Source: Chromatiaceae bacterium (GTDB lineage Bacteria; Pseudomonadota; Gammaproteobacteria; Chromatiales; Chromatiaceae). From it: a stretch of DNA of 64,000 bases. The number at the start of each line of letters is the position of its first letter. Within the stretch, counting starts at the first letter, position 1. Shown piece after piece: positions 24,825 to 33,758 of the stretch. The notes under the pieces are model-generated. The model was not told the origin of the DNA. It was given only the letters and a program-made list of their open reading frames with translations, and made no database searches. The translations under genes were made by a program, and so were the position numbers. The DNA is taken from positions 620,001 through 684,000 of the forward strand of contig JACKMK010000003.1 of assembly GCA_024235395.1 (NCBI GenBank), read 5' to 3'.

Positions 24825-26768
24825 ATGGAGACATCCAGCGAACACCTGATCGAGACGGAGCGCACTGCGCTGCTGTTCCGCAACGGGCGGTCCTCGAATG
24901 CCGCGGTGTTGTTCGCCAGCCTGGTGATCAGTGGGATCTTTGCAGGCCTGGTAGCGCCCCTCCCGCTTGGTGCCTGGCTGACGCTGATGACGGTGGGTGT
25001 CGGTCTGCGCACCGCGTTGATCGTCGTGCACAACCGGCACCCGGATGCCGCCACGCCGGCGGGCTGGGCGCGCGGCTATGCGCATGCGACCGCCCTGCTC
25101 GGTCTGGGCTGGGCACTGATGGTGGTGATGGCTTACAGCGACGACGTGTGGATGAACATGGTCGTCGTGGTCGTGGTCATCGGCATGGTGTCGCTCGCGG
25201 TACCGGTGTTGGTCGCCAGCCCGCGGGCCTTGTATTTCTATACGCTCCCGGCGGTTGCCGCGGTGGTCCTTTCGTTGTTCCTGGAGTTGGAGCGGGGCCC
25301 AGTGCTACTCGGCGTGGGCATGCTGTCGTTCGGGCTGCTGTTGGTTCGGGCGACGCACAATTTCCACGCGCTGCTGCTGTCGTCGCTGCGTCTGCGCTTC
25401 GAGAATCAGGCCCTGGCGGCCGGCCTCAGACGCCAGAACGACGCGGCTGTGCTGCTCAACCGGCAACTCGCCGAGGAGGTTCGCGAGCGTACCGCCGCCC
25501 AGACGGCACTCGAGGTGCATCACGGCAACCTCGAGGCCCAGGTCCGCGATCGGACCGCGGAGCTGACGAGGGCGAAAGAGGCGGCCGAGGCCGGCAACCG
25601 GGCGAAGAGCGAGTTTCTCGCGACGATGAGCCACGAGATCCGAACCCCGTTGAATGGCGTGCTGGGTATGAACGAGCTGTTGCTACGGACGTCGCTGGAC
25701 GAGCGCCAGCGACGTTACGTGACGGTCAGCTACGAGTCCGGCAAGACCCTGCTCGGACTTATCGACGACGTACTGGATTTTTCGCGGATCGAGGCGGGGC
25801 AGCTCGATTTTGTCAGCGAGGATGTCGATCTGCGCGAACTGGTCGCGCAGACGGTGCAGATCGTCGCGCCGGCGGCGGCGAAGAAGGGGCTGACGATCGC
25901 CTCCCATCTGGACGACGATCTTCCGCCGCACGTTGTCACCGATCCGCTGCGCCTGAAACAGGTGCTGCTCAATCTGTTGAACAATGCGGTGAAGTTCACC
26001 GAACGCGGCGAGGTGACCGTTAGCGTCGGTTGCAGCGAGGACGACGGAACCAGCGCCCTGATTGAGCTGGCGGTGCATGACAGCGGGATCGGCATCGACC
26101 CGGCGGCAACCGAGCAGATCTTCGGCGCCTTTGCCCAGGAGGACGGCTCGATCACCCGCCGGTTCGGCGGCTCCGGTCTGGGCCTGGCGATCACCCGAAG
26201 GCTGGTCCGTGGCATGGGCGGGGAGGTCACCGTGGAAAGCCGCAAAGGCGTCGGTTCGACGTTTCGCGTGCGGGTCCGCCTGGAACACCGCGGGCCCGCC
26301 GCGTCCGCGGTCCAAGGGGCCTCCTCGGAGGCCGCGCCGCGGCCCTTCGCCGATGGCCCCAGGGTCCTGGTCGTGGACGACAACGCGGTGAACCGGCTGA
26401 TCGCGGTCGAAATGCTGGAGACCCTCGGATGTAGGGTCGACACCGCGGACGACGGTGCCGGGGCCTGTGCCAGCGCGGGCCGTCACGACTACCGGCTGAT
26501 CCTGATGGACTGCCACATGCCGGGAATGGACGGTTATCAGGCGACGCGTTCGATCCGCGATGCCGAGCGGCAGCGGGGAAGGGGTCGTGCGCCGATCGTC
26601 GCGATGACCGCAGACGTCGCGGTCGACACCCAGGCACGCTGCGCAGCGGCCGGGATCGACGGCTTCATCGAGAAGCCGTTTACGTTGCAGCGCCTGCACG
26701 CCGAGGTGGCGCGGCACACCGCGGTGCGGCAGGCCGGGGCGCAGGCCAGGGCCGAGGCCGTCGACTGA
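24825..26768 (+). CDS. Membrane hybrid sensor histidine kinase
   Basis: A 647-residue protein. About six membrane segments fill residues 20-190 and form the sensor part, with no large periplasmic domain. A coiled coil (about 195-255) leads to the HisKA domain with His270 in FLATMSHEIRTPLNGVLG. The HATPase part has LLNLLNNAVKFTERG, HDSGIGIDP and FGGSGLGLAITRRLV. A C-terminal receiver (about 515-630) carries D562 in LILMDCHMPGMDGY and the lysine in IEKPF. There is no Hpt domain, so it needs a partner for onward transfer. The ATG at 24825 lacks a strong ribosome site. It has no linked regulator gene. Confidence 0.92.
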   Translation: METSSEHLIETERTALLFRNGRSSNAAVLFASLVISGIFAGLVAPLPLGAWLTLMTVGVGLRTALIVVHNRHPDAATPAGWARGYAHATALLGLGWALMVVMAYSDDVWMNMVVVVVVIGMVSLAVPVLVASPRALYFYTLPAVAAVVLSLFLELERGPVLLGVGMLSFGLLLVRATHNFHALLLSSLRLRFENQALAAGLRRQNDAAVLLNRQLAEEVRERTAAQTALEVHHGNLEAQVRDRTAELTRAKEAAEAGNRAKSEFLATMSHEIRTPLNGVLGMNELLLRTSLDERQRRYVTVSYESGKTLLGLIDDVLDFSRIEAGQLDFVSEDVDLRELVAQTVQIVAPAAAKKGLTIASHLDDDLPPHVVTDPLRLKQVLLNLLNNAVKFTERGEVTVSVGCSEDDGTSALIELAVHDSGIGIDPAATEQIFGAFAQEDGSITRRFGGSGLGLAITRRLVRGMGGEVTVESRKGVGSTFRVRVRLEHRGPAASAVQGASSEAAPRPFADGPRVLVVDDNAVNRLIAVEMLETLGCRVDTADDGAGACASAGRHDYRLILMDCHMPGMDGYQATRSIRDAERQRGRGRAPIVAMTADVAVDTQARCAAAGIDGFIEKPFTLQRLHAEVARHTAVRQAGAQARAEAVD

Positions 26769-26794
26769 TCGTCTACAGTGCGCCGACACACAAA

Positions 26795-26812
26795 GGGGGC
26801 CCGCAGGCCCCC
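26795..26812. terminator. Hairpin between the hybrid kinase gene and hppA
   Basis: GGGGGCC pairs with GGCCCCC around the loop CGCA. It sits in the 73-base gap between two convergent genes and has AAA before it and TCG after it, so it may serve mainly the minus-strand hppA transcript. Confidence 0.7.
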
Positions 26813-26841
26813 TCGATGCAGCGTCCGTCGAAAGCGCCGCC

Positions 26842-28851
26842 TCAGATCAACGGCACGATCAGCAGTGCGACGATGTTGATGATCTTGATCAGCGGGTTCA
26901 CGGCCGGGCCGGCGGTGTCCTTGTAGGGATCGCCGACCGTGTCGCCGGTCACCGCGGCCTTGTGGGCATCGGATCCTTTGCCGCCGAAGTTGCCGTCCTC
27001 GATGTACTTCTTGGCATTGTCCCAGGCGCCACCACCGGTGGTCATCGAGATCGCGACGAACAGGCCGGTGACGATGGTGCCGATCAGCAGGCCGCCCAGT
27101 GCCTTGGGTCCGAGCAGCACACCGACCAGGACAGGTACCGCGATCGGCAGCAGCGACGGGATGATCATCTCTTTGATCGCCGCCTTGGTCAGCATGTCGA
27201 CGGCACGGCCATAGTCGGGCTTCTCGGTGTGGTCCATGATCCCCGGCTTTTCCTTGAACTGGCGACGTACCTCGTTGACGATGCCGCCCGCCGCCCGTCC
27301 GACGGCCTCCATCGCCATCGCGCCGAACAGGTAGGGTACCAGGCCACCGATGAACAGGCCGATGATCACCATGTGGTCGGAGAGGTCGAAACGCAGGTCG
27401 AGGCCGCTTTTTTCCAGCGTGTGCGTGTAGTCGGAGAACAGCACCAGCGCCGCGAGGCCTGCCGAACCGATGGCGTAGCCCTTGGTGACGGCCTTGGTGG
27501 TGTTGCCAACGGCATCCAGCGGGTCGGTGATGTTGCGGATCTTTTCATCCAGTTCGGCCATCTCGGCGATGCCACCGGCGTTGTCGGTGATCGGACCGTA
27601 GGCGTCGAGGGCGACGATGATCCCGGTCATCGACAGCATCGAGGTCGCAGCGATCGCGATGCCGTACAGACCGGCCAGGTCATAGGCGACCCAGATCGAG
27701 GCGCACACGGCGAGCACCGGCGCAGCGGTGGCCTTCATCGAGATGCCGAGCCCGGCGATCACGTTGGTGCCGTCGCCGGTCGTCGAGGCCTGCGCGATGT
27801 GCCGCACCGGGCTGTACTCGGTCGCGGTGTAGTACTCGGTGATCACGACCATCGCCGCGGTCAGTACCAGGCCGACCAGCGAGGCGAAATACAGGTCCAT
27901 CGACGTGAACTCGGCATTGCCGCCCATCATGCTGTCGGTGACGAAATAGAAACCGACCGCGGCGATCACGCCGGACACGATCAGGCCGCGGTACAGCGCG
28001 TTCATGATCTTGCCACCTTCCCGCGCCTTGACGAAGAAGGTGCCGATCACCGAGGCCACGATCGATACGCCGCCGAGCACCAGCGGGTACAGCACGGCGT
28101 TCGCGGAGTCGGCCAGCAGCAGTCCACCGAGCAGCATGGTTGCAACCACGGTGACCGCATAGGTCTCGAACAGGTCGGCCGCCATGCCGGCGCAGTCGCC
28201 GACGTTGTCGCCGACGTTGTCGGCGATCACCGCCGGGTTGCGCGGATCGTCTTCCGGGATACCGGCCTCGACCTTGCCGACGATGTCGGCGCCGACGTCC
28301 GCGCCCTTGGTGAAGATGCCACCGCCCAGTCGGGCGAAGATCGAGATCAGCGAGCCGCCGAATGCCAGTCCGACCAGCGGGTGGAGGGGGTCGTGGACGC
28401 CCATCCTGACCAGCACCGCATAGTAGCCGGCGACCCCGAGCAGACCGAGGCCTACCACCAGCAGGCCGGTGATCGCGCCGCCACGGAATGCGATCTGCAG
28501 CGCGGCGTTCAGGCCGTGGTTGGCGGCCTGCGCGGTGCGCACGTTGGAGCGCACCGAGATGTTCATACCGATATAACCGGCCAGACCCGAGAATACCGCG
28601 CCGATCAGGAACCCGACCGCGGTCGCCCAGCCGAGGAAAAAGAACAGCACGACGGTCAGGACCACGCCAACCAGTCCGATCGTGGTGTATTGGCGGTTCA
28701 GGTACGCGGATGCGCCCTCCTGGACAGCCTGTGCGATCTCTCGCATACGCTCGTTGCCGTCAGGCTGGCCCAGTATCCATTTGACCGAAACGACGCCGTA
28801 GCCAATCGCCAGCAACGAGCAGGCGAGGGCAAACCAGAGTGCAGTGTTCAT
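26842..28851 (-). CDS. hppA: K+-independent H+-translocating membrane pyrophosphatase
   Basis: A 669-residue, roughly 16-helix membrane pump that couples PPi hydrolysis to proton export, or makes PPi in reverse. The hydrolytic loop DVGADIVGKVEAGIPEDDP and the DNVGDNVGDCAGMAADLFE block are present. The diagnostic position near residue 448 reads GNTTKAVTKG. Lysine in place of the alanine of the K+-dependent class marks the K+-independent, proton-pumping class. AGGGGAAG precedes the ATG. A soluble pyrophosphatase gene and the PPi-phosphofructokinase gene are close by. Confidence 0.96.
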   Translation of the reverse strand: MNTALWFALACSLLAIGYGVVSVKWILGQPDGNERMREIAQAVQEGASAYLNRQYTTIGLVGVVLTVVLFFFLGWATAVGFLIGAVFSGLAGYIGMNISVRSNVRTAQAANHGLNAALQIAFRGGAITGLLVVGLGLLGVAGYYAVLVRMGVHDPLHPLVGLAFGGSLISIFARLGGGIFTKGADVGADIVGKVEAGIPEDDPRNPAVIADNVGDNVGDCAGMAADLFETYAVTVVATMLLGGLLLADSANAVLYPLVLGGVSIVASVIGTFFVKAREGGKIMNALYRGLIVSGVIAAVGFYFVTDSMMGGNAEFTSMDLYFASLVGLVLTAAMVVITEYYTATEYSPVRHIAQASTTGDGTNVIAGLGISMKATAAPVLAVCASIWVAYDLAGLYGIAIAATSMLSMTGIIVALDAYGPITDNAGGIAEMAELDEKIRNITDPLDAVGNTTKAVTKGYAIGSAGLAALVLFSDYTHTLEKSGLDLRFDLSDHMVIIGLFIGGLVPYLFGAMAMEAVGRAAGGIVNEVRRQFKEKPGIMDHTEKPDYGRAVDMLTKAAIKEMIIPSLLPIAVPVLVGVLLGPKALGGLLIGTIVTGLFVAISMTTGGGAWDNAKKYIEDGNFGGKGSDAHKAAVTGDTVGDPYKDTAGPAVNPLIKIINIVALLIVPLI

Positions 28852-29104
28852 GACAGATTCTTCCCCTCTACGAAGTACTTTTGTCGTGGGCGCCTATGGT
28901 TTCGTTGTTGTAGCGTCCAGCGAGGAATTCTTGGCCCTAGCAGTCCATTTACCAACCAAAATATTCGAATGTGGTGATTAACGGTGCTGCTGTTGGGGTA
29001 TTGCCGGCGCAGTGTAGCCCAATCATCCGCCGGGATGTCGAGTGGTTCGCGGTCTCCGCCGGCAGCGACCGGCCGGCGACGACGGTTGCCGGGCAAGCCG
29101 GAGT

Positions 29105-29308
29105 TCAGCGTCCCACGTGCGAGAAATCGGTCCCGGGCGAGAGCCCAAACCGTTGTTCCAGATCGAGTTCTCGGATCAGTCGGTCGACCGCCGCCTGGCC
29201 GTGCTCGTTGCTGATCTCGGCCAGAATCAGGCGTACCGCGTTGCGGTTGTATCCGCCGCCGAATGACAGTTGCACGGCGATCAGTTCACGGGCCTTGTCG
29301 AGCGTCAT
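29105..29308 (-). CDS. Small conserved hypothetical protein
   Basis: A 67-residue acidic, soluble protein opening MTLDKARELIAVQLSFGGGY and containing NRNAVRLILAEISNEHGQA and DLEQRFGLSPGTDF. GGGGGA stands about 7 bases before the ATG. Two helices with a hydrophobic face suggest a compact helical fold. I do not recognise the family. It lies between hppA and a c-di-GMP signalling gene, all on the minus strand, with a 30-base gap to the latter. Confidence 0.65.
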   Translation of the reverse strand: MTLDKARELIAVQLSFGGGYNRNAVRLILAEISNEHGQAAVDRLIRELDLEQRFGLSPGTDFSHVGR

Positions 29309-29338
29309 GGTGGAGTCCCCCGGTGCGTGACTGCCCCA

Positions 29339-31474
29339 CTAGGGATGCCGGACATGCCTGGCGTCAGGTAGCTGTGGCAATCGGCTGCGCAGCAGGTCCT
29401 CGACGGCATCCGCGGACAGCGGGCGCGAAAAGGCGAAGCCCTGCTGAAAATCACAGCCCAGTTCACGCAGGCATTGTACTGCGGCAGTCGTCTCCGCCCC
29501 CTCGGCGATGATGCCCAGCTCGAGGCTGTGCGCGAGACCGACGATTGCGCGTACGATCTCGCGGCTCTTCGGGTCGCGGTCGATGGTTTGGGTGAACGCC
29601 TTGTCGATCTTCAGCGAGTCGAACGAAAAGCGGTGCAGGTAGTTGAACGAACAATAACCACTGCCGAAGTCATCGATCGCTGTTGCCACGCCGCAGGCAC
29701 GCAGCTGTTCGAGAACTGCCGTTGCCTGTTGGGTTCCGTCGATCAGCGCGGTTTCAGTGACCTCGAGCTTCAGGCGGCCGGGTTCGAGTCCGGTTCGCTG
29801 AAGCGCGCCCTTCACCTGTGCTACCAGGTCCGGGTGCACGAATTGGGCATTCGACACGTTGACTGATACGAACAGGTCGCCGAGCTGCGGCAGTGCGGCC
29901 AGCCAGCCAGCGAGCTGACGGGTTGCCTCGCGCAGCGTCCACTGCCCGATCGCGATGATCAGGCCGGATTCTTCCGCGACGCGTAGAAACGCATCCGGGT
30001 TCAACAGCCCGCGTTGCGGGTGCTGCCAGCGCAGCAGCGCCTCGAGGCCGACGATGCGGTCGTCGTCCAGGCGACTGATCGGTTGGTAATAGAGCACCAG
30101 TTCCTGGCGGGGGACCGCTGCGCGCAGCGCAACCTCCATCTCCAGCAGAGAAGACACCTCGTCATGCATGCCGTTGTCGAACACGACGTGCTGGTTTCGG
30201 CCTTTGCCCTTGGCGTGATACATCGCGATCTCTGCGTCGCGCAGCATGTCTTCGGCGCGCTCGTAGTGCGGCGCGTGCAGCGCGATACCGGCGCTCGCGG
30301 AGGTCGCCACCTCCTGGTTCACCAACACGCTGGGCTGCGCAATCTCGCGCTGAATCCGGCTCACCAGTCGATCGAGGTCGGCGACTTCGCCGCTGTCGTC
30401 GAACAGGATCGCGAACTCGTCCCCGCCGATCCTGGCGAGGGTGTCGGATGCGCGCAGGTGCCCGCCGATGCGCTCAGCGACCCGCCGTATCAGGCTGTCG
30501 CCGGCGCGGTGCCCGAGACTTTCGTTGATGCATTTGAATCGGTCGAGATCCAGTACCGCGACAGCAAAACGGTAGTGATGGCGCCGTTGCGCGAGTTTGA
30601 TCGAATGGGTGATGCGTTCCAGCAGCAGTTTGCGGTTGGCCAGCCCGGTCAGCGCGTCGTGCAGGGCGTCGTGCGCGAGACGCTCTTCGGTCTGTTTGCG
30701 CTCGGTGATGTCGGTCTGCGATCCGGCGATACGGTAGGCCTGGCCATCTTCGTCGCGAATCGCCAGCGCCCGACAGAGCATCCAGCGGTAGTCGCCGTCT
30801 CGGTCAAGGATGCGATATTCGACCTCCAGTTTTGGAATGTCGCCGGCCAGGTGGGCATTGAGCTCGTTGCGAAACCCGAGCTGATCGTCCGGGTGGATGC
30901 GCGCGAGCCAGGCATCCATCTGCTCACCGATCTCGGATTCGCGCAGTTTCAGTTGTTCGCGCCAGCGTGGCGAGAAGTACACGCGCTGTTCGCTGATGTT
31001 CCAGTCCCACAGTCCGTCATTCGCACCCGCCGCGGCCAAAGCGTAGCGCTCCTCGCTCTCGGCCAGGCGTGCCCGGTCGCCGCTGGCGCGCAGGATGCAG
31101 CGTAACTGGTGGCGCAACAGTGGCCAGTTGATCGGTTTGTTGACGAAGGCCGTCGCGCCATCGCTGTATGCGCGCTCGATCGACTCGCTGTCATCGAGTC
31201 CGGTGGCGATGACGATTGGGATCTGTCGACCGGTCGGCAGCGTGCGCACGCGGCGGCACACCTCGAAGCCGTTCATCCCCGGCATGAGGACATCCAGCAG
31301 GATCACGTCGGGCGGTGCTGTCTCGACGGCGGCGATCGCGGCGTCGCCGGAGGTCACTGAGCGGATCAGGAAGCCGTGTTCGGCCAGCCCCATCTTGGCC
31401 ATCAGAGCGACCGTGGGATCGTCGTCTACAACGAGGACTGATTTGGGCGGGGCTTCGGCGCGGTCCACGTTCAT
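29339..31474 (-). CDS. Response regulator with PAS, GGDEF and EAL domains
   Basis: A 711-residue soluble c-di-GMP protein. Domains in order: receiver (about 11-128, D61 in VILLDVLMPGMNG), PAS with PAC (about 140-260, ending AGSQTDITERKQ), GGDEF (about 265-430, intact RIGGDEFAILF with an RASD inhibitory site five residues before it), and EAL (about 445-700, VGLEALLRWQHP, VSVNVSNAQF, IDDFGSGYCS). Both active sites look intact, so it may make and degrade c-di-GMP. The ATG at 31474 has no clear ribosome site. Its kinase is not linked, though an unpaired hybrid kinase lies a few kb away. Confidence 0.9.
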   Translation of the reverse strand: MNVDRAEAPPKSVLVVDDDPTVALMAKMGLAEHGFLIRSVTSGDAAIAAVETAPPDVILLDVLMPGMNGFEVCRRVRTLPTGRQIPIVIATGLDDSESIERAYSDGATAFVNKPINWPLLRHQLRCILRASGDRARLAESEERYALAAAGANDGLWDWNISEQRVYFSPRWREQLKLRESEIGEQMDAWLARIHPDDQLGFRNELNAHLAGDIPKLEVEYRILDRDGDYRWMLCRALAIRDEDGQAYRIAGSQTDITERKQTEERLAHDALHDALTGLANRKLLLERITHSIKLAQRRHHYRFAVAVLDLDRFKCINESLGHRAGDSLIRRVAERIGGHLRASDTLARIGGDEFAILFDDSGEVADLDRLVSRIQREIAQPSVLVNQEVATSASAGIALHAPHYERAEDMLRDAEIAMYHAKGKGRNQHVVFDNGMHDEVSSLLEMEVALRAAVPRQELVLYYQPISRLDDDRIVGLEALLRWQHPQRGLLNPDAFLRVAEESGLIIAIGQWTLREATRQLAGWLAALPQLGDLFVSVNVSNAQFVHPDLVAQVKGALQRTGLEPGRLKLEVTETALIDGTQQATAVLEQLRACGVATAIDDFGSGYCSFNYLHRFSFDSLKIDKAFTQTIDRDPKSREIVRAIVGLAHSLELGIIAEGAETTAAVQCLRELGCDFQQGFAFSRPLSADAVEDLLRSRLPQLPDARHVRHP

Positions 31475-31724
31475 CGCGCGCAGCCAGCGGCAGGCAGTCG
31501 CGCTGCACGTCGATTGGCGTGGGGCCTGGGAGCTGCTGCGGCTACATCGTGGGACATCGTGACGGACCGAGGTTTTGTGCGATTTTGTGAACCGATCCAA
31601 CTTCTCAGTGTGAGTCTAATCGGAACTCCTCTTCGTAACACGCGGGCGAGTTGCGGAAAATCAAACAAAGATGCGTTTGATGGTTGGGAAATCGCGGCGC
31701 AAGCAGCGGATCCGTCAAACAAAA

Positions 31725-31744
31725 CGGGGTCCGACAGGACCCCG
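31725..31744 (-). terminator. Rho-independent terminator of pfp
   Basis: On the minus strand an 8-bp perfect stem (CGGGGTCC/GGACCCCG, loop of four) is followed by TTTTGTTT. It lies about 28 bases after the pfp stop codon. Confidence 0.85.
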
Positions 31745-31771
31745 CTTCGAACATGCGCAAGGTGACGGCGT

Positions 31772-33028
31772 TTAGAGTTCGAAATCACTCAGTTTGCGCG
31801 GCACACCGGCGAGTTTCAGGGTCACGTAGTCGGGCATGCCGTTGGGTTTGTACGGCGGGTAGGCCTCGCCCTGGATCAGCGGATAAAGATAATCCTTACA
31901 CTTCTGTGTAATCCCGAAGCCATCTTCGGAGATGAAGTCCATCGGCATCATTTTCTCGACGTTGGCGACCTCGCTCAGTGGTGCCTCGCCGATCTCCCAC
32001 GCGTAGGGGTTGTTAGAGGTACGCACCACGGTCGGCATGATCGAATTCTTGCCTTCGAGCGCCTTCTCGACCGCGGCTCTGCCCAGCGCATACGCCTGTT
32101 CGACGTCCGAATTCGATGCGAGGTGACGCGCTGCGCGTTGCAGGTAGTCGGCAACAGCCCAGTGGAACTTGTAGCCCAGGGCATCCTTGATCATGTTCGC
32201 CACCACCGGTGCGGCGCCGCCCAGCTGGGCGTGTCCGAACGAGTCACGGGTACCCTGCTCGGCAAGGAACTTGCCGTCCGGCCAGTGGCAGCCTTCCGAA
32301 ACCACGATGGTGCAGTAACCGTGCTGCTTGACCTTGGCGTCGACATTGGCCAGGAACTTCGCCTGGTCGAACTCGACCTCGGGGAACAGCGTGACGACCG
32401 GGATGCCCTCGTCCTCGACCAGCGCACCGGCCGCGGCGATCCAGCCCGCATGTCGACCCATGACCTCGATCACGAAGATCTTGGTCGAGGTCGCGGCCAT
32501 CGAGCGCACGTCGAAGCTGGCCTCCAGCGTCGATACCGCGATGTACTTCGCGACCGAGCCAAAGCCCGGGCAGTTGTCGGTGATCGGCAGGTCGTTGTCG
32601 ACCGTCTTCGGGACATGGATCGCCTGAACCGGAAAGCCCATCTTCTCGGACAGCTGCGACACCTTGTAACAGGTATCGGCGGAGTCACCGCCACCGTTGT
32701 AGAAGAAGTAACCGATGTTGTGCGCCTTGAACACCTCGATCAGGCGCTCGTATTCGCGCTTGTTCTGCTCCAGGCTCTTGAGCTTGAAACGGCAGGAGCC
32801 GAAACCGCCGGACGGGGTGTGCTTGAGGGCGGCGATGGCCTCGGAAGACTCCTGGCTCGTGTCGACCAGGTCCTCGGTCAGGGCGCCGATGATGCCGTTG
32901 CGACCGGCATAGACGTTGGCGATCTTGTCGGGATGCGCGCGCGCCGCCTCGATCACGCCGGACGCCGAGGCGTTGATGACCGCGGTCACCCCGCCGGATT
33001 GTGCATAGAACGCGTTCTTCGCCGTCAT
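31772..33028 (-). CDS. pfp: Pyrophosphate-dependent 6-phosphofructokinase
   Basis: A 418-residue cytoplasmic enzyme that interconverts fructose-6-phosphate and fructose-1,6-bisphosphate with PPi. Two diagnostic residues separate it from ATP-using enzymes. An aspartate at position 115 in NGGGDSADT replaces the glycine of the ATP site, and a lysine at 141 in PKTVDND replaces the glycine of PGTIDND. The start MTAKNAFYAQSGGVTAVIN has an upstream AGAGGGAAA site. Being reversible, the enzyme can work in glycolysis, gluconeogenesis or the Calvin cycle. hppA lies 3 kb away and the soluble pyrophosphatase 7 kb away, which fits a PPi economy. Confidence 0.95.
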   Translation of the reverse strand: MTAKNAFYAQSGGVTAVINASASGVIEAARAHPDKIANVYAGRNGIIGALTEDLVDTSQESSEAIAALKHTPSGGFGSCRFKLKSLEQNKREYERLIEVFKAHNIGYFFYNGGGDSADTCYKVSQLSEKMGFPVQAIHVPKTVDNDLPITDNCPGFGSVAKYIAVSTLEASFDVRSMAATSTKIFVIEVMGRHAGWIAAAGALVEDEGIPVVTLFPEVEFDQAKFLANVDAKVKQHGYCTIVVSEGCHWPDGKFLAEQGTRDSFGHAQLGGAAPVVANMIKDALGYKFHWAVADYLQRAARHLASNSDVEQAYALGRAAVEKALEGKNSIMPTVVRTSNNPYAWEIGEAPLSEVANVEKMMPMDFISEDGFGITQKCKDYLYPLIQGEAYPPYKPNGMPDYVTLKLAGVPRKLSDFEL

Positions 33029-33083
33029 AAATGGTTTCCCTCTAGTCAATAGTCGCTGTTGTTCTGCCCGACCGGTGCCGGTT

Positions 33084-33443
33084 TCAGTGCCGTTTGTCGT
33101 CGATCTCGCCACGTTCCCGGGCGGTGTGGTCGGCCTGCGTCTGCAGCAGGGAGACGGCACACTCGGTCAGGTCGTCGTATTCGTGCACGCCGGTGCCGTA
33201 TTGCTGGTAGCCGCGATAAAAGAACTGGCAACGATAACGCCGTTCGCCGGTCTTGAAGATGACGAAGTGGCAGCCGTCGGCCTCCCAGACGAATACCGGA
33301 CAGGATGTCAGTTCGCGGTCGGCTGGGTTCAGGCGAATCTCGGCGTCGGCGTACTGCAGGTCGATCTCTCGTCCATAGCGCTCCTTCAGGGTCGTTTTCA
33401 CGATCCATTCCTCGGTTGCGCTAATGTCAGGAATTTGACTCAT
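33084..33443 (-). CDS. Conserved hypothetical protein upstream of pfp
   Basis: A 119-residue soluble protein. The centre, CPVFVWEADGCHFVIFKTGERRYRCQFFYRGYQQYG, alternates strands, and the ends are helical and charged. There is no signal peptide or membrane segment. It ends about 55 bases before the pfp start on the same strand, so they probably share a transcript. I do not recognise the family. Confidence 0.7.
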   Translation of the reverse strand: MSQIPDISATEEWIVKTTLKERYGREIDLQYADAEIRLNPADRELTSCPVFVWEADGCHFVIFKTGERRYRCQFFYRGYQQYGTGVHEYDDLTECAVSLLQTQADHTARERGEIDDKRH

Positions 33444-33580
33444 GTTCGCTGGGCGCCGGTCCAGTCACCTCTGGTACGGGGTGTGGTCCCGGTGGATTGA
33501 TCGGTTTTCGGGAAAATCGCGGCGATCTACTCGTTAATTTCTGCCGATCACCTAAAATCCGTAACAAATCAGGCGCTTCG

Positions 33581-33610
33581 TTGACACGCTATTTGTAGTG
33601 CGATTAGCTT
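33581..33610 (+). promoter_or_regulatory. Putative sigma-70 promoter for the adenylate kinase fusion gene
   Basis: A perfect TTGACA (33581-33586) is followed after 18 bases by TAGCTT (33605-33610), which matches the first two and the last base of the -10 consensus. Spacing is one base above the optimum. Confidence 0.45.
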
Positions 33611-33639
33611 AGTCAATGCAGCTAGGGCTAGCCAATGCA
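33610..33639 (+). repeat. Two 11-base direct repeats at the promoter
   Basis: TAGTCAATGCA (33610-33620) and TAGCCAATGCA (33629-33639) repeat with a 19-base period, differing at one base. They begin at the end of the -10 element, where a regulator would block or modulate transcription. Confidence 0.35.
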
Positions 33640-33758
33640 AAACACGCATGCCCCCATAGGAAAACCCTAATTTCCTTATATGGTAAAAGGTTGGGGATGA
33701 GGCGTGGGTGGCCGGCCGGGCGTCGAGCAGAACAATAATGGCCATCTAAGGAGCCAAA

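Larger units (their letters stand above)
33444..33758 (+). other. Regulatory region upstream of the adenylate kinase fusion gene
   Basis: A 315-base gene-free stretch between divergent genes. It is more AT-rich than its surroundings. It holds a good -35 element, a direct repeat pair, and a strong ribosome site (AAGGAG about 7 bases before the ATG at 33759). The leader would be about 140 bases long; I see no known riboswitch fold. Confidence 0.5.

Noticed and set aside
23501..26023. 840-codon plus-strand frame spanning the esterase, ppa and the kinase
   Set aside because: It crosses several real genes in another frame and shows no protein family features.
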